From: Treponema sp. OMZ 798
GTDB taxonomy: Bacteria > Spirochaetota > Spirochaetia > Treponematales > Treponemataceae
DNA length: 64,000 nt
NCBI RefSeq assembly: GCF_024181385.1
Contig: NZ_CP051305.1
Coordinates: forward strand, 1,612,001-1,676,000
Direction: 5' to 3'
The notes beneath the pieces are model-generated. The model had not been told where the DNA came from. It saw only the letters and a program-made list of their open reading frames with translations, and searched no databases. Below are positions 26,084-33,847 of the stretch, piece after piece. Made by a program: the position numbers and the translations under genes. Position 1 is the first letter of the stretch. Each line of letters starts with the position of its first letter.

Positions 26084-26420
26084 AAAGAAGTTTTTTATTT
26101 TTATTGTTTGCATTCTTTTGCTTTTTACCGGCTGCCGGACAGCAAACGGAATATATGATAACAGAGTCGGAGCTTACAAAGCTAGAGACTCTATTGGAGA
26201 AGTGGGAGAGCGTCAAACAGATGCTATCATCGCAAATACAGAACTTGGAAACAGAATTAAGCGAGGCTCGGAAATATCAAGAGAGCTTAACAGATCAGTT
26301 GACACAAGCGAGGCTATCTTTGAAGAAATCCGAGAAATCCTTAGAAGAATACGAAAAAGAAAGCAAGGATTTGATAGCACAGAAGGAAGAAAAAATCCAG
26401 AAAAAACAAACGGAGATTGA
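26076..26420 (+). CDS. Small outer-membrane-type lipoprotein, candidate o-spanin
   Basis: A 114-residue protein with a lipoprotein signal: two Lys, a hydrophobic run and the lipobox LLFTGC with Cys at residue 20. The mature part is charged and helical. It lies almost wholly inside the next gene but in another frame, as Rz1 does in Rz of lambda-like phages. ATG 26076 is five bases behind AGGAGG (26065-26070). Position directly behind the endolysin supports a spanin role. Caution: T-rich DNA encodes hydrophobic residues in several frames, so the signal could arise by chance, but the mature part also reads like a normal protein. Confidence 0.6.
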   Translation: MNEKKFFIFIVCILLLFTGCRTANGIYDNRVGAYKARDSIGEVGERQTDAIIANTELGNRIKRGSEISRELNRSVDTSEAIFEEIREILRRIRKRKQGFDSTEGRKNPEKTNGD

Positions 26421-26544
26421 GAGGCTAAAAACTAAAAATTACAGGCTAAAAATAGCTCTTGTGATTTTGTCTTGCATTTTAGGGCTTTTAATTTTAGGCG
26501 GTATAGGATTTTTTATTTTAAAAATGAAATTAAAATTTTTATAA
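26080..26544 (+). CDS. Exported coiled-coil protein with C-terminal membrane helix, candidate i-spanin
   Basis: A 154-residue protein with an N-terminal signal peptide ending near AAGQQ (about residue 20), a long coiled coil (about 30-125, rich in Glu, Lys and Leu) and a C-terminal membrane helix (about 127-148) followed by Lys residues. The predicted layout is a periplasmic coiled coil anchored in the inner membrane by its C-terminus. Classical inner-membrane spanins are anchored by the N-terminus, so the topology would be inverted. It shares one ribosome site with the overlapping lipoprotein gene; ATG 26080 lies nine bases behind AGGAGG. Confidence 0.7.
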   Translation: MKRSFLFLLFAFFCFLPAAGQQTEYMITESELTKLETLLEKWESVKQMLSSQIQNLETELSEARKYQESLTDQLTQARLSLKKSEKSLEEYEKESKDLIAQKEEKIQKKQTEIERLKTKNYRLKIALVILSCILGLLILGGIGFFILKMKLKFL

Positions 26545-26558
26545 ACTAGGAGGTTTAT

Positions 26559-26864
26559 ATGAAAAATAAATTTATGTTTTTTGTGATCATTGGGATGATA
26601 ATACTTTCAGTATTTATCATCAATTACGGACAAACAACTTTATTAGACTGCATCGGCGCAGTTATCGGTTTAGCGGGGGGTGCCTTGGCGGTATTTGATA
26701 CCATCAAATACTCCCGGCGTAAGGTTGCACTTATACCGCTATGGATTGGAATTTTAATTTTAATAATTACCGGGTTTATACAGTTCAAGGGCGTGATTGT
26801 TCTTGCAGCTTTCGGGTTTGCAAGTCTTGGATTGTATATTTATTTCAGGTTAAAGGAAAAATAA
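26559..26864 (+). CDS. Small multi-helix membrane protein, candidate holin
   Basis: A 101-residue protein with about four hydrophobic helices (near 5-23, 30-46, 57-72 and 77-94) and a basic C-terminus (FRLKEK). Size, membrane content and position as last gene of the lysis block fit a holin, which forms the inner-membrane lesions that release the endolysin. AGGAGG precedes ATG 26559. No named holin family is recognised. The gene is followed by a terminator. Confidence 0.6.
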   Translation: MKNKFMFFVIIGMIILSVFIINYGQTTLLDCIGAVIGLAGGALAVFDTIKYSRRKVALIPLWIGILILIITGFIQFKGVIVLAAFGFASLGLYIYFRLKEK

Positions 26865-26876
26865 AGTTTTAATGAA

Positions 26877-26910
26877 AAGGGGCTGCTTAAAATGAAGCAG
26901 CCCTTTATTT
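26877..26910 (+). terminator. Terminator at the end of the phage late operon
   Basis: AAGGGGCTGCTT (26877-26888) pairs with AAGCAGCCCTTT (26895-26906) around a six-base loop. Twelve pairs are formed, including one G-T. The following ATTT is a short U-tract. A-rich sequence before the stem could let it act on the opposite strand as well. Confidence 0.8.
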
Positions 26911-26954
26911 ATGTAAGCATTATGTAAGCAAGTTTTATTTTAATTGTGTAAGTA
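26909..26954 (+). repeat. Tandem TTATGTAAGCA repeats at the phage-host junction
   Basis: TTATGTAAGCA occurs twice without a gap (26909-26919 and 26920-26930), and a degenerate third copy (TTGTGTAAGTA) lies at 26944-26954, followed by AT-rich sequence. The unit resembles the TTATGTAACA block of promoters P1 and P2. It may be a regulator-binding site, a phage promoter facing the left phage end after circularisation, or an arm site of the attachment region. Confidence 0.5.
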
Positions 26955-27017
26955 TATATTCAATATATAATTATAAAATCACAGATTAGATAAGCCCTAT
27001 TGCCGCTAGCTTGTTTC

Positions 27018-27047
27018 AAAGGCACTCATTTGAGTGCCTTTTTTTAT
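27018..27047 (+). terminator. Rho-independent terminator
   Basis: AAAGGCACTC (27018-27027) and GAGTGCCTTT (27032-27041) form a perfect ten-base stem with an ATTT loop and a following T-run. It lies between the prophage end and the convergent aroC gene and protects aroC from phage transcription. Confidence 0.85.
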
Positions 27048-27085
27048 TGTTTATTATCATAATCCTAAAGAGTGTTTTTACATTT

Positions 27086-28195
27086 CTAAAACCTTTCTAT
27101 CCTTGAGGCTAAAAAAGCATCTGCAAGCACAAGATAGATCATAGCTTCAATTACAGGAACAATTCGGGGGAAAAGGCAGATGTCGTGATTTCCTCCTACA
27201 GAAAGCGTAACTCTATCTCCTCTTTTATTAAAGGTGCCCTGGTTCATTTTTATAGAGGGAACCGGTTTTACGGCAAGTTTAAGATCTATTTGACATCCTT
27301 GCTCACCTTTTCTTCCGGCTTCATAATTGGAATTTAAGGGATAATCCATGTTGCAGGAAATACCGCCTAAAATGCCTCCCGAATAGTTTTTTGAAATTTC
27401 ATTATTTTCACTGCCGGGAATAGAAGCCGAGTAAAAGCCGCCTCCTATTTCTATGCCCTTAACGGAGCCTATCGACATTATGGCTTGGGACAAAACCGCA
27501 TCAAGCTTACCGAAAACAGGGGAACCCAAGCCCTCAGGTACATTTAAAATAGAACAAGACAAAATACAGCCTGCCGAGTCCCCCTTATAAGCTAAAGCCT
27601 TAAGCCTTTCAAAAATATTCTCAGGGAGCTCATCATCTTCTTTAATAGGCGTTTCCGCTTTAAGGCCTGCAATTTCTTCGGCTCTTACCCTCACCTCAAT
27701 AGGTTTTTTATCCGTTTTAAGGGCAAAGACCTCAAGCATCTTTTTTGCAACAGCTCCGCCTATAACACGCCCGATTGTTTCCCTGCCTGAAGCGCGGCCC
27801 CCGCCTCGGTAGTCCCTATGCCCGTATTTTACCTCATAAGCATAATCGGCATGCCCCGGACGGAAAACATCTTTTAAGTTGTCATAATCCTTGGATGAGG
27901 TTTCATTATTTCTAACAAGAACGGCAATAGGACTTCCGAGGGTCTTACCCTCAAAAACACCCGAAAGAATCTCGCAGATATCAGTCTCGTTTCGGCGGGT
28001 AGAAAAAACATTTTTTATGCTGTCACTATCGTCAAACGAGTTTTTAGGTTTTCTGCGGTTAAGCTCTTTTTGAATATCCTCTGCACAAAGGGGAATTCCG
28101 GCAGGGCATCCGTCTATCACAGCCCCTACCCCGGCACTCCTGCTTTCGCCAAAACTTGTCACCGTAAAAAACCGCCCAAAAGAATTTGCCCCCAT
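27086..28195 (-). CDS. aroC: Chorismate synthase
   Basis: A 369-residue chorismate synthase, the last enzyme of the shikimate pathway (EPSP to chorismate, needs reduced FMN). Family hallmarks include NSFGRFF at the start, VFRPGHADYAY (about residue 110), YRGGGRASGRET and a closing VLADAFLASR. The start is taken at 28195 because canonical sequences begin MxxNSFG and GGGGA lies upstream; an earlier in-frame start would add ten residues. Odd point: the invariant His of the GESHG signature is Arg here (R19 in GESRS), so catalysis may be altered. The gene starts eight bases behind trmB. Confidence 0.92.
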   Translation of the reverse strand: MGANSFGRFFTVTSFGESRSAGVGAVIDGCPAGIPLCAEDIQKELNRRKPKNSFDDSDSIKNVFSTRRNETDICEILSGVFEGKTLGSPIAVLVRNNETSSKDYDNLKDVFRPGHADYAYEVKYGHRDYRGGGRASGRETIGRVIGGAVAKKMLEVFALKTDKKPIEVRVRAEEIAGLKAETPIKEDDELPENIFERLKALAYKGDSAGCILSCSILNVPEGLGSPVFGKLDAVLSQAIMSIGSVKGIEIGGGFYSASIPGSENNEISKNYSGGILGGISCNMDYPLNSNYEAGRKGEQGCQIDLKLAVKPVPSIKMNQGTFNKRGDRVTLSVGGNHDICLFPRIVPVIEAMIYLVLADAFLASRIERF

Positions 28196-28203
28196 AACTT
28201 CCC

Positions 28204-28929
28204 CTATAAAAACTTTTTGCAGCAAAGTTTTTCGAATATGAGCTCATTTATCACGTGTTCTTTTTTTAAGCCCTTTTTTTCAAACTTTGTTGCAGGACGC
28301 CAGCTTTGGGCAGGAGCGAATTTTTCGTACTTGGATTTTAGATCGGGAGTTTCGCTCAACTGTTCAAAGGCATCTTCTGCATAATTTTCCCAATCTGTCA
28401 CCATATAAATATAGCCGCCCTTTTTTAATTTTTTTGAAAGCAAATCGGTTCGAGGTCTTCTTACAAGCCTCCTTTTGTGATTTCGCTTTTTTTGCCACGG
28501 ATCGGGGAAAAAAATGTGAAAGCCGTCAACACATTCATCATTTATCATATTCTCTAAAACTTCAATTGCATCATGTTCAATAATCCTTAAATTATTCAAT
28601 TTTTTTTCTTCTATTTCGCCTAAAAGCTTTCCCACCCCGGCCTTAAAAACTTCAATACCAAGATAATTTTTATCGGGATTGTCCTCGGCAATTTGAGCAG
28701 TTGCAGTTCCCATACCGAAACCGATTTCTATGATTACGGGATTATCATTTTGAAAAAAGGTTTTAAAGTCTATCAGACTTTCGGTATATGGAATACACCA
28801 CTTTTGATAAAAAGACTCATAATTTCTTTTTTGCCCCTCAGTCATCCGCCCTGTTCTTAAAACAAAGGTTTTTATAGATCTAAAATGAGACGGAGCATCG
28901 GTATTTTGAGTAATTTCAGTACTATTCAT
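28204..28929 (-). CDS. trmB: tRNA (guanine-N7)-methyltransferase
   Basis: A 241-residue TrmB-type enzyme that methylates guanosine 46 of tRNA with AdoMet. Motifs seen: RTGRMTEGQ near the N-terminus, the AdoMet-binding [11 protein letters not shown] (about residues 70-80), [17 protein letters not shown] (near 138-154) and a C-terminal [14 protein letters not shown]. Length is normal for the family. It lies in a minus-strand group with aroC behind it. The gene seems to have its own leaderless promoter inside the end of the preceding lipoprotein gene. Confidence 0.93.
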   Translation of the reverse strand: MNSTEITQNTDAPSHFRSIKTFVLRTGRMTEGQKRNYESFYQKWCIPYTESLIDFKTFFQNDNPVIIEIGFGMGTATAQIAEDNPDKNYLGIEVFKAGVGKLLGEIEEKKLNNLRIIEHDAIEVLENMINDECVDGFHIFFPDPWQKKRNHKRRLVRRPRTDLLSKKLKKGGYIYMVTDWENYAEDAFEQLSETPDLKSKYEKFAPAQSWRPATKFEKKGLKKEHVINELIFEKLCCKKFL

Positions 28930-28965
28930 TCTTTGATACTAATATAAACTATGGTACTTTGTCAA
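28927..28965 (-). promoter_or_regulatory. Leaderless promoter of trmB
   Basis: On the minus strand, TTGACA (28965-28960) is followed by an 18-base spacer, the -10 box TAGTAT (28941-28936), six bases and ATG 28929. There is no ribosome site. The -35 is a perfect consensus. The promoter overlaps the last codons of the upstream lipoprotein gene. Confidence 0.65.
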
Positions 28966-29652
28966 ATAGGCTGTATTGCCTTGAGCATTTTGAGCCATAC
29001 ATTGAATATAACGGGAGTCGGGATACTTTTCGAGCAGGGGAGCGATAGAATCCTCGTATTTAGAACCTTGGGGCAAAATTTGAACAAAAAGCGGCTGTTT
29101 ATCGGCTCCAGAAAGAATAAGAAAAAAAGTTCTAAACGCAGAATCTTCAGCAGCTTCAATCTTCCACCTTCCATCTTGAACCTGAAAAACAAGGGAAAGA
29201 GATGAGGGATTTTCAGGCTCTTTTAAGGTAAGTTTTTTTATAACCCTATTTCCCGACAGATCTTCCAGCACAATGGAGTATTCTCCTATGGGAATTTGTC
29301 CAAACGGAGAGGCTATCTTGTTGGAACCGGCCCAGAGCGTTTTTTCGGAATCCGAAGCTCTAAGCTGTGAGGAAGAAAAAAAAGAAGTATTTTCCCTGTT
29401 CAAAACCCATGTCAGACCGGACTCCAAATGGATCAGCTGTATGGAAGAGTAATCGTTTCTTCCGTTTTCATCCTTATACATTAAAAATACTGAAAGTCTT
29501 TCTTCAATTTTCCCTGAATCTGTTTCCATCCGTAGAATTTTTACGGAAAGCTCAGGTATCTCAGGTTTATCAAAGGAGCATGAAAGCAAAAAAACAGCAA
29601 TAAAAAAAAACGAAATTTTTTTTGGATATTTTTTTTCTATGATTTTGTTCAT
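28939..29652 (-). CDS. Lipoprotein of unknown function
   Basis: A 237-residue lipoprotein. The signal has four Lys, a hydrophobic stretch and the spirochaete-type lipobox FLLSC (Cys near residue 26). The mature part is beta-rich without cysteines. No family is recognised; it is likely an envelope protein. It stops nine bases before trmB and starts 24 bases behind the next minus-strand gene, suggesting co-transcription. Confidence 0.75.
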   Translation of the reverse strand: MNKIIEKKYPKKISFFFIAVFLLSCSFDKPEIPELSVKILRMETDSGKIEERLSVFLMYKDENGRNDYSSIQLIHLESGLTWVLNRENTSFFSSSQLRASDSEKTLWAGSNKIASPFGQIPIGEYSIVLEDLSGNRVIKKLTLKEPENPSSLSLVFQVQDGRWKIEAAEDSAFRTFFLILSGADKQPLFVQILPQGSKYEDSIAPLLEKYPDSRYIQCMAQNAQGNTAYLTKYHSLY

Positions 29653-29676
29653 TGAATTATCCGCATCATCTTCATG

Positions 29677-30846
29677 CTAAAACATAAAGGACATGTTCAT
29701 CACTGTCAGATCCGTATCTTCAAAGCGGTTTGCACTCGATTCAAAACGGACATTTACCTTTTCGCAAGCATCATTTAAGTAAGAAATATAATACATTCCC
29801 AAATTTAAATCTTCGGAACCTTCAGGAAGAGCACGATAAAAGTCTATTAAAGAATTTTTGTCGACGTCTGCCATCTTTAAGTCATTTAGGTTTGCCCTGA
29901 CGGCATCCGATTGTTCATTTTTACTGTAAAGGGTAACCTGAAGCTTGCCCTGTGTACCTATCGAGGCAGTGCCTCCGCTTCCCAACTTCCATGAAACAAA
30001 TACCAGTTCTTGTTTTTTTTCAAGCTCGGCAACAAGCCGGCGGCGTATTTCGGGATCAAAGAGAGCCTCTTGGGGGTCATCCAGTTCAGGAAACAAGCTT
30101 ACAGCTTCTTTCCGCAAATTCATGTTTTCTGCACTCAAGATCAATTCCATAAGCATTAAAGCTATGTACTCGGCTATCTTCGTTTTGTCCATGTATTCTG
30201 TAAGGGAAGTCCGTATTGTTTTTAGAATCAGATCAAAGTCCTTGTGCATCCTAAATTTAGTTATGATAAACCAAGTAAACGGGCGCATCATATTTAGAAA
30301 TTTTTCAGCCAAAAAGAGCTGAATATTTTTTTCTTCGGGCGACAGGGCATTGTTCTTTGTTATAAAAGAAAAAAGAGGCTTTACTATTTCCTGTTTTGCT
30401 TCATAAATTACTTTTTCGTTTTGCTGCAATACATTAGCCAAAAATTTTTCGTTTATGCGGGTTTTCTCGTCAATTATACTTGCAGGATTTTGCCTGTTCC
30501 ATTTTTTTATAACGGGAGAGTTTAAGATTTGTTTAAAAATATAATCGTCATATTGCTTATATAAAACCGAATATACTATAAGCTTTGAAAGGTCCATAAC
30601 CTCCTGCCGTGAAGAAACGAATTCGGGTTTTGAGATTTCAATCTTTGAGATATAATCCACCAAAAGCAAGCGCTGAATAGTTTCAGGCATAAATTTTTCT
30701 AGAGAAATGCCGTATTCTTCGATATTTCCGGCAAGTTTAAATTTAAGGAGTTTTTTATTTCTTTTTATAAAGAACGTAGAACCTTCCTGAGTCAAAATAA
30801 GCTTTAGCGGAAGATCCAAAATTCTTTTCTTTTCACTTGCAGCCAT
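29677..30846 (-). CDS. Conserved-looking cytoplasmic protein of unknown function
   Basis: A 389-residue protein, mostly helical, with no signal peptide or membrane segment. The N-terminal 50 residues contain short strands (LILTQEGSTFFIKRNKKLLKF). No motif is recognised. The start ATG 30846 follows a strong GGAGAGGAGA site. It probably heads the group with the lipoprotein, trmB and aroC. Likely a spirochaete-specific gene, by absence of anything familiar. Confidence 0.7.
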   Translation of the reverse strand: MAASEKKRILDLPLKLILTQEGSTFFIKRNKKLLKFKLAGNIEEYGISLEKFMPETIQRLLLVDYISKIEISKPEFVSSRQEVMDLSKLIVYSVLYKQYDDYIFKQILNSPVIKKWNRQNPASIIDEKTRINEKFLANVLQQNEKVIYEAKQEIVKPLFSFITKNNALSPEEKNIQLFLAEKFLNMMRPFTWFIITKFRMHKDFDLILKTIRTSLTEYMDKTKIAEYIALMLMELILSAENMNLRKEAVSLFPELDDPQEALFDPEIRRRLVAELEKKQELVFVSWKLGSGGTASIGTQGKLQVTLYSKNEQSDAVRANLNDLKMADVDKNSLIDFYRALPEGSEDLNLGMYYISYLNDACEKVNVRFESSANRFEDTDLTVMNMSFMF

Positions 30847-30929
30847 AAAATCTCCTCTCCCCTATACTAACATACAATTAACTACATTTTTCATTTTAGC
30901 ATAATTTTACGAAAAATTCTATAGGTTAA

Positions 30930-33077
30930 TTAAAGGGATGAAAGTATCGATCGGATTTCCGATGCTTTTGAATAATTCGGATTTTTATTCAATACGCCTT
31001 CCAAAATAAGCTTTGCATCAGCCTTTTTATCCAAGCTTATGTAAAGTTTGCCCAGTTCATAATAAGCATCCCAGTTTTTAGTATCAACCTTTATAATCTG
31101 CTCATAAACGCTTACGGCATTTTCTTTTAGATCGGCAGAAATATAGGCGGCAGCCAAATTCTGCTTTGCCGTAATATTAAGAGGCTGGGTCTTTACGGCA
31201 TTGGAGTAATGAGTAACCGACCTATTGTAGTCACCTTTTAAGCCGTATAACTTGCCTAAATTAGTGTTTACTTCAAAATTATTTTGTTCAAGCCTATAGG
31301 CAGCCAAAAGATTTTCTTCAGCTTCTCCGAATTTTTCCTCATCCAAATACATGCGCCCTAAGTTTATTCTGGGCTTAGCATAGTTTTTATTTGCAGAAAC
31401 AGCCTGCGTGTAATAATCGTAAGCCTCAGACTTTCTTCCGTTTTTTTCCAGAGTTAAACCGTATGTATATAGGACTCTTGCATCTGCAGGCTTGAGTTTA
31501 TAAGCTTTTTCGGCATTAGACAGGGCTTCGCCGTGTTTTCCCAAATCAACCTGTACCGTTGCCAAGTTATAATAGGTTATGGCATCATCTTCACCCAGAG
31601 TAATAGCCTCCTTAAAGTGACGCTCTGCCAAGTTATTTTGTCCCAAATCCGCATATACTTGAGCCATTTCCCGTAAGGCCGGAAGATTGGTAGGCTCATA
31701 AGAAAGAGCGTTTTTATAGTTTTGTACAGCCTGATCAAATTTTCTTTGAGCCTTGCGTATACGGGCCATTTCCAAAAAGGCCTTTACATAATCAGGCCTT
31801 AACCTTACAGCTGAAGAAAAAGCGGAAAAAGCTTCATTATCCAAACCTAATTTTCTCGATGCCATTCCCAAATTAAAAAAAGCATTATCGAATTTTGGAT
31901 TGGACTTTACGCTTCTTTCAAAAGAGGACTTTGCCTTTTGATAATGACCTCTTGCATAATATTTTTTACCAAGTTCATAATTGTATAAATAATTATCCGG
32001 ATCTAATTTTTGAGCCTTTTCCAACTCTACAAAGGCAACCTGAGGCTGTTTTTGAGCATCTGCAATTTGAGAATAAACATAATGCGCCCTTGCATTTTGC
32101 CAGTCGGCACTTACGGATTTTTTTATGTATGTGTCGGCATCCGAAAGAGCTCTTTCGGCATCTCCGGTTCCTTCACGTTCTGCAGCATAGTCATTTAGGG
32201 CAGAAGCCATATCCAAATATTTTTTTGCGGTAAACGAAACTTCAGAATCGGGCATCTTGGCCGAAGCTTTGGAAAAGATACTAAGGGCCGAATTAAGATT
32301 TCCGTTTTTTAAAAAATTCATTCCCTCAGACACCAGCCGGGACACTTCGTCCATCTGAGCCTTGGTTTTTGCATCAGCATTTTGCTTTGCAAGTCTCTCG
32401 GCTTCTGAGGCTTTTTGAACCTCTAAATCGGCCTTTTTTCTTCTTTCTTCTTCAAGTCTCTTTTTTTCTGCATCAGCCGCCTTTTTTGCAGCCTCATCTT
32501 TTGCTTTTTGTTCTGCAGCTGCCCTAGCCTTTTTTTCGGCTTCTTCCTTGGCTTTTTTTTCTTGTTCTGCCTTAGCTTTCCGCTCTGCTTCAGCCTTAGC
32601 AGCAGCAATCTTATTGGCTTCATCTATCGATGCTTTTTTCTTTTCTTCAGCTTCTTTTAAGGCCTTTTGCTGCTTAATCAATTCTTCCTGCCGTTTTTTT
32701 GCCTCTTCAGCCCGTTTTAAAGCCTCTGCGGCCTTTCGTTTCTTTTCTTCTTCGGCAGCCTTTTTCTCTTTTTCGGAGGAAGCGGCAAGATTTTTATTTA
32801 TTTCTTCAGCCAGTCTGAGATTTTCCGCTTCTAAAAGAGCAAGTTCTTTTTCACTCTCTTTTTTTGCTTTTTCAAGTTCAGCTTCAATTTTTGCTGTTTG
32901 TTCTTGAAGGCGGGCAAGCTCTTCTTTCTCAGCCTCAATTTTAGCGAGGGTCTGCATATCGGCAGCAGCAGAATCGGAGGTCTTGCTCTTTGTAAAAAAT
33001 AAGATACCTACAACAACTAATACGGCTATAAAAATACCCGTTAAAATGCCTATTAAAAATTTTTGAAAATCAGTCAA
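30930..33077 (-). CDS. Membrane-anchored TPR protein with TolA-like coil
   Basis: A 715-residue protein. Residues about 8-30 form a membrane helix. Residues about 40-245 are an Ala/Lys/Glu-rich coil like TolA. About twelve tetratricopeptide repeats follow to the end (repeated patterns of the YYNLATVQVDLGKHGEALSNAEK type). It likely spans the periplasm and binds partner proteins. TTG 33077 is the probable start: GGAGGA lies eight bases before it, and it overlaps the upstream TPR gene by eight bases, so the two are translationally coupled. Partner and pathway are unknown. Confidence 0.85.
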   Translation of the reverse strand: MTDFQKFLIGILTGIFIAVLVVVGILFFTKSKTSDSAAADMQTLAKIEAEKEELARLQEQTAKIEAELEKAKKESEKELALLEAENLRLAEEINKNLAASSEKEKKAAEEEKKRKAAEALKRAEEAKKRQEELIKQQKALKEAEEKKKASIDEANKIAAAKAEAERKAKAEQEKKAKEEAEKKARAAAEQKAKDEAAKKAADAEKKRLEEERRKKADLEVQKASEAERLAKQNADAKTKAQMDEVSRLVSEGMNFLKNGNLNSALSIFSKASAKMPDSEVSFTAKKYLDMASALNDYAAEREGTGDAERALSDADTYIKKSVSADWQNARAHYVYSQIADAQKQPQVAFVELEKAQKLDPDNYLYNYELGKKYYARGHYQKAKSSFERSVKSNPKFDNAFFNLGMASRKLGLDNEAFSAFSSAVRLRPDYVKAFLEMARIRKAQRKFDQAVQNYKNALSYEPTNLPALREMAQVYADLGQNNLAERHFKEAITLGEDDAITYYNLATVQVDLGKHGEALSNAEKAYKLKPADARVLYTYGLTLEKNGRKSEAYDYYTQAVSANKNYAKPRINLGRMYLDEEKFGEAEENLLAAYRLEQNNFEVNTNLGKLYGLKGDYNRSVTHYSNAVKTQPLNITAKQNLAAAYISADLKENAVSVYEQIIKVDTKNWDAYYELGKLYISLDKKADAKLILEGVLNKNPNYSKASEIRSILSSL

Positions 33078-33810
33078 GTTCGTTTTCCTCCGAATAATCT
33101 ATTGTATCGTCAGCTCCTGCCGATACGGCATCCGCATTGTCAACCGATGAAAGGTTGGCGTTTACATCTTCCATAAGTTTTTTATACCTCTCCTCAGCTG
33201 CCAAACGCTCAGCCTCTTCCGCAGCCTTTTTTGCTTCAGCCAAGGCTCTCGCTCTTTCAGCTTCTTCGGCAAGGCCTTCCAAAAGAGATATCATTTTTTC
33301 GATTGAAGATCTTTGCAGAGTATCAGGCTTTAAGTTTAAATAAATTTTATAATCTTGTAAAGCACCCTCAGGCTTATCCAGCTTGATACGTGTATTGGCC
33401 CTGTTCAAAAAAGCCGGAGCATAGAGGCCGTTTGAAGAAATAGCCTCATTGTACGCCAATTCAGAAGCCTCAAATTGATTTTGTAAAAAATAAACATTGC
33501 CTATATTGTAATAATACAAATGGCCGTTAAGAAGATCCTTATCCTTACCTTGAGAAAGATAGGTTAAGGCATCACTGTAATTCCCTATCCTAAAATAGGC
33601 AACGCCAAGATAAAGGTAAACCGACTTAGGAGTTCCGGGCTCTTGAATCACCTTAAAAAGAGCCGAAACGGCTTCTCGAGGCTTATCTGCGTACAAAAGT
33701 TTTTTACCTTCTTCAAAATAATCTACGGCAAAAAGCAACGAAAAAAAAGATAAAAAAACAGCAAAAAGAATGCTTTTTTTGAATTTTAATCGATAAAAAT
33801 GCGTTTTCAT
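33070..33810 (-). CDS. Exported TPR protein
   Basis: A 246-residue protein with a signal peptide ending near LLFAVDYF, followed by three to four tetratricopeptide repeats (about 25-165), an Ala/Glu-rich helix (about 180-220) and an acidic C-terminus. It probably acts with the TolA-like TPR protein encoded directly behind it (eight-base overlap). ATG 33810 is chosen because GGAGGG lies ten bases upstream; ATG 33819 is too close to that site, and a longer frame would run over the divergent gene. Confidence 0.8.
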   Translation of the reverse strand: MKTHFYRLKFKKSILFAVFLSFFSLLFAVDYFEEGKKLLYADKPREAVSALFKVIQEPGTPKSVYLYLGVAYFRIGNYSDALTYLSQGKDKDLLNGHLYYYNIGNVYFLQNQFEASELAYNEAISSNGLYAPAFLNRANTRIKLDKPEGALQDYKIYLNLKPDTLQRSSIEKMISLLEGLAEEAERARALAEAKKAAEEAERLAAEERYKKLMEDVNANLSSVDNADAVSAGADDTIDYSEENELD

Positions 33811-33847
33811 ATTTGACATTCCCTCCCAAAAACTATACCATATAGGT

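Noticed and set aside
26955..27047. A tRNA gene as attachment site beside aroC.
   Set aside because: The region cannot be folded into a cloverleaf; it is an AT-rich stretch followed by a terminator.
32548..32907. A plus-strand Ala/Ser/Phe-rich protein.
   Set aside because: It is the antisense shadow of the Ala/Lys/Glu-rich coil of the TPR protein.
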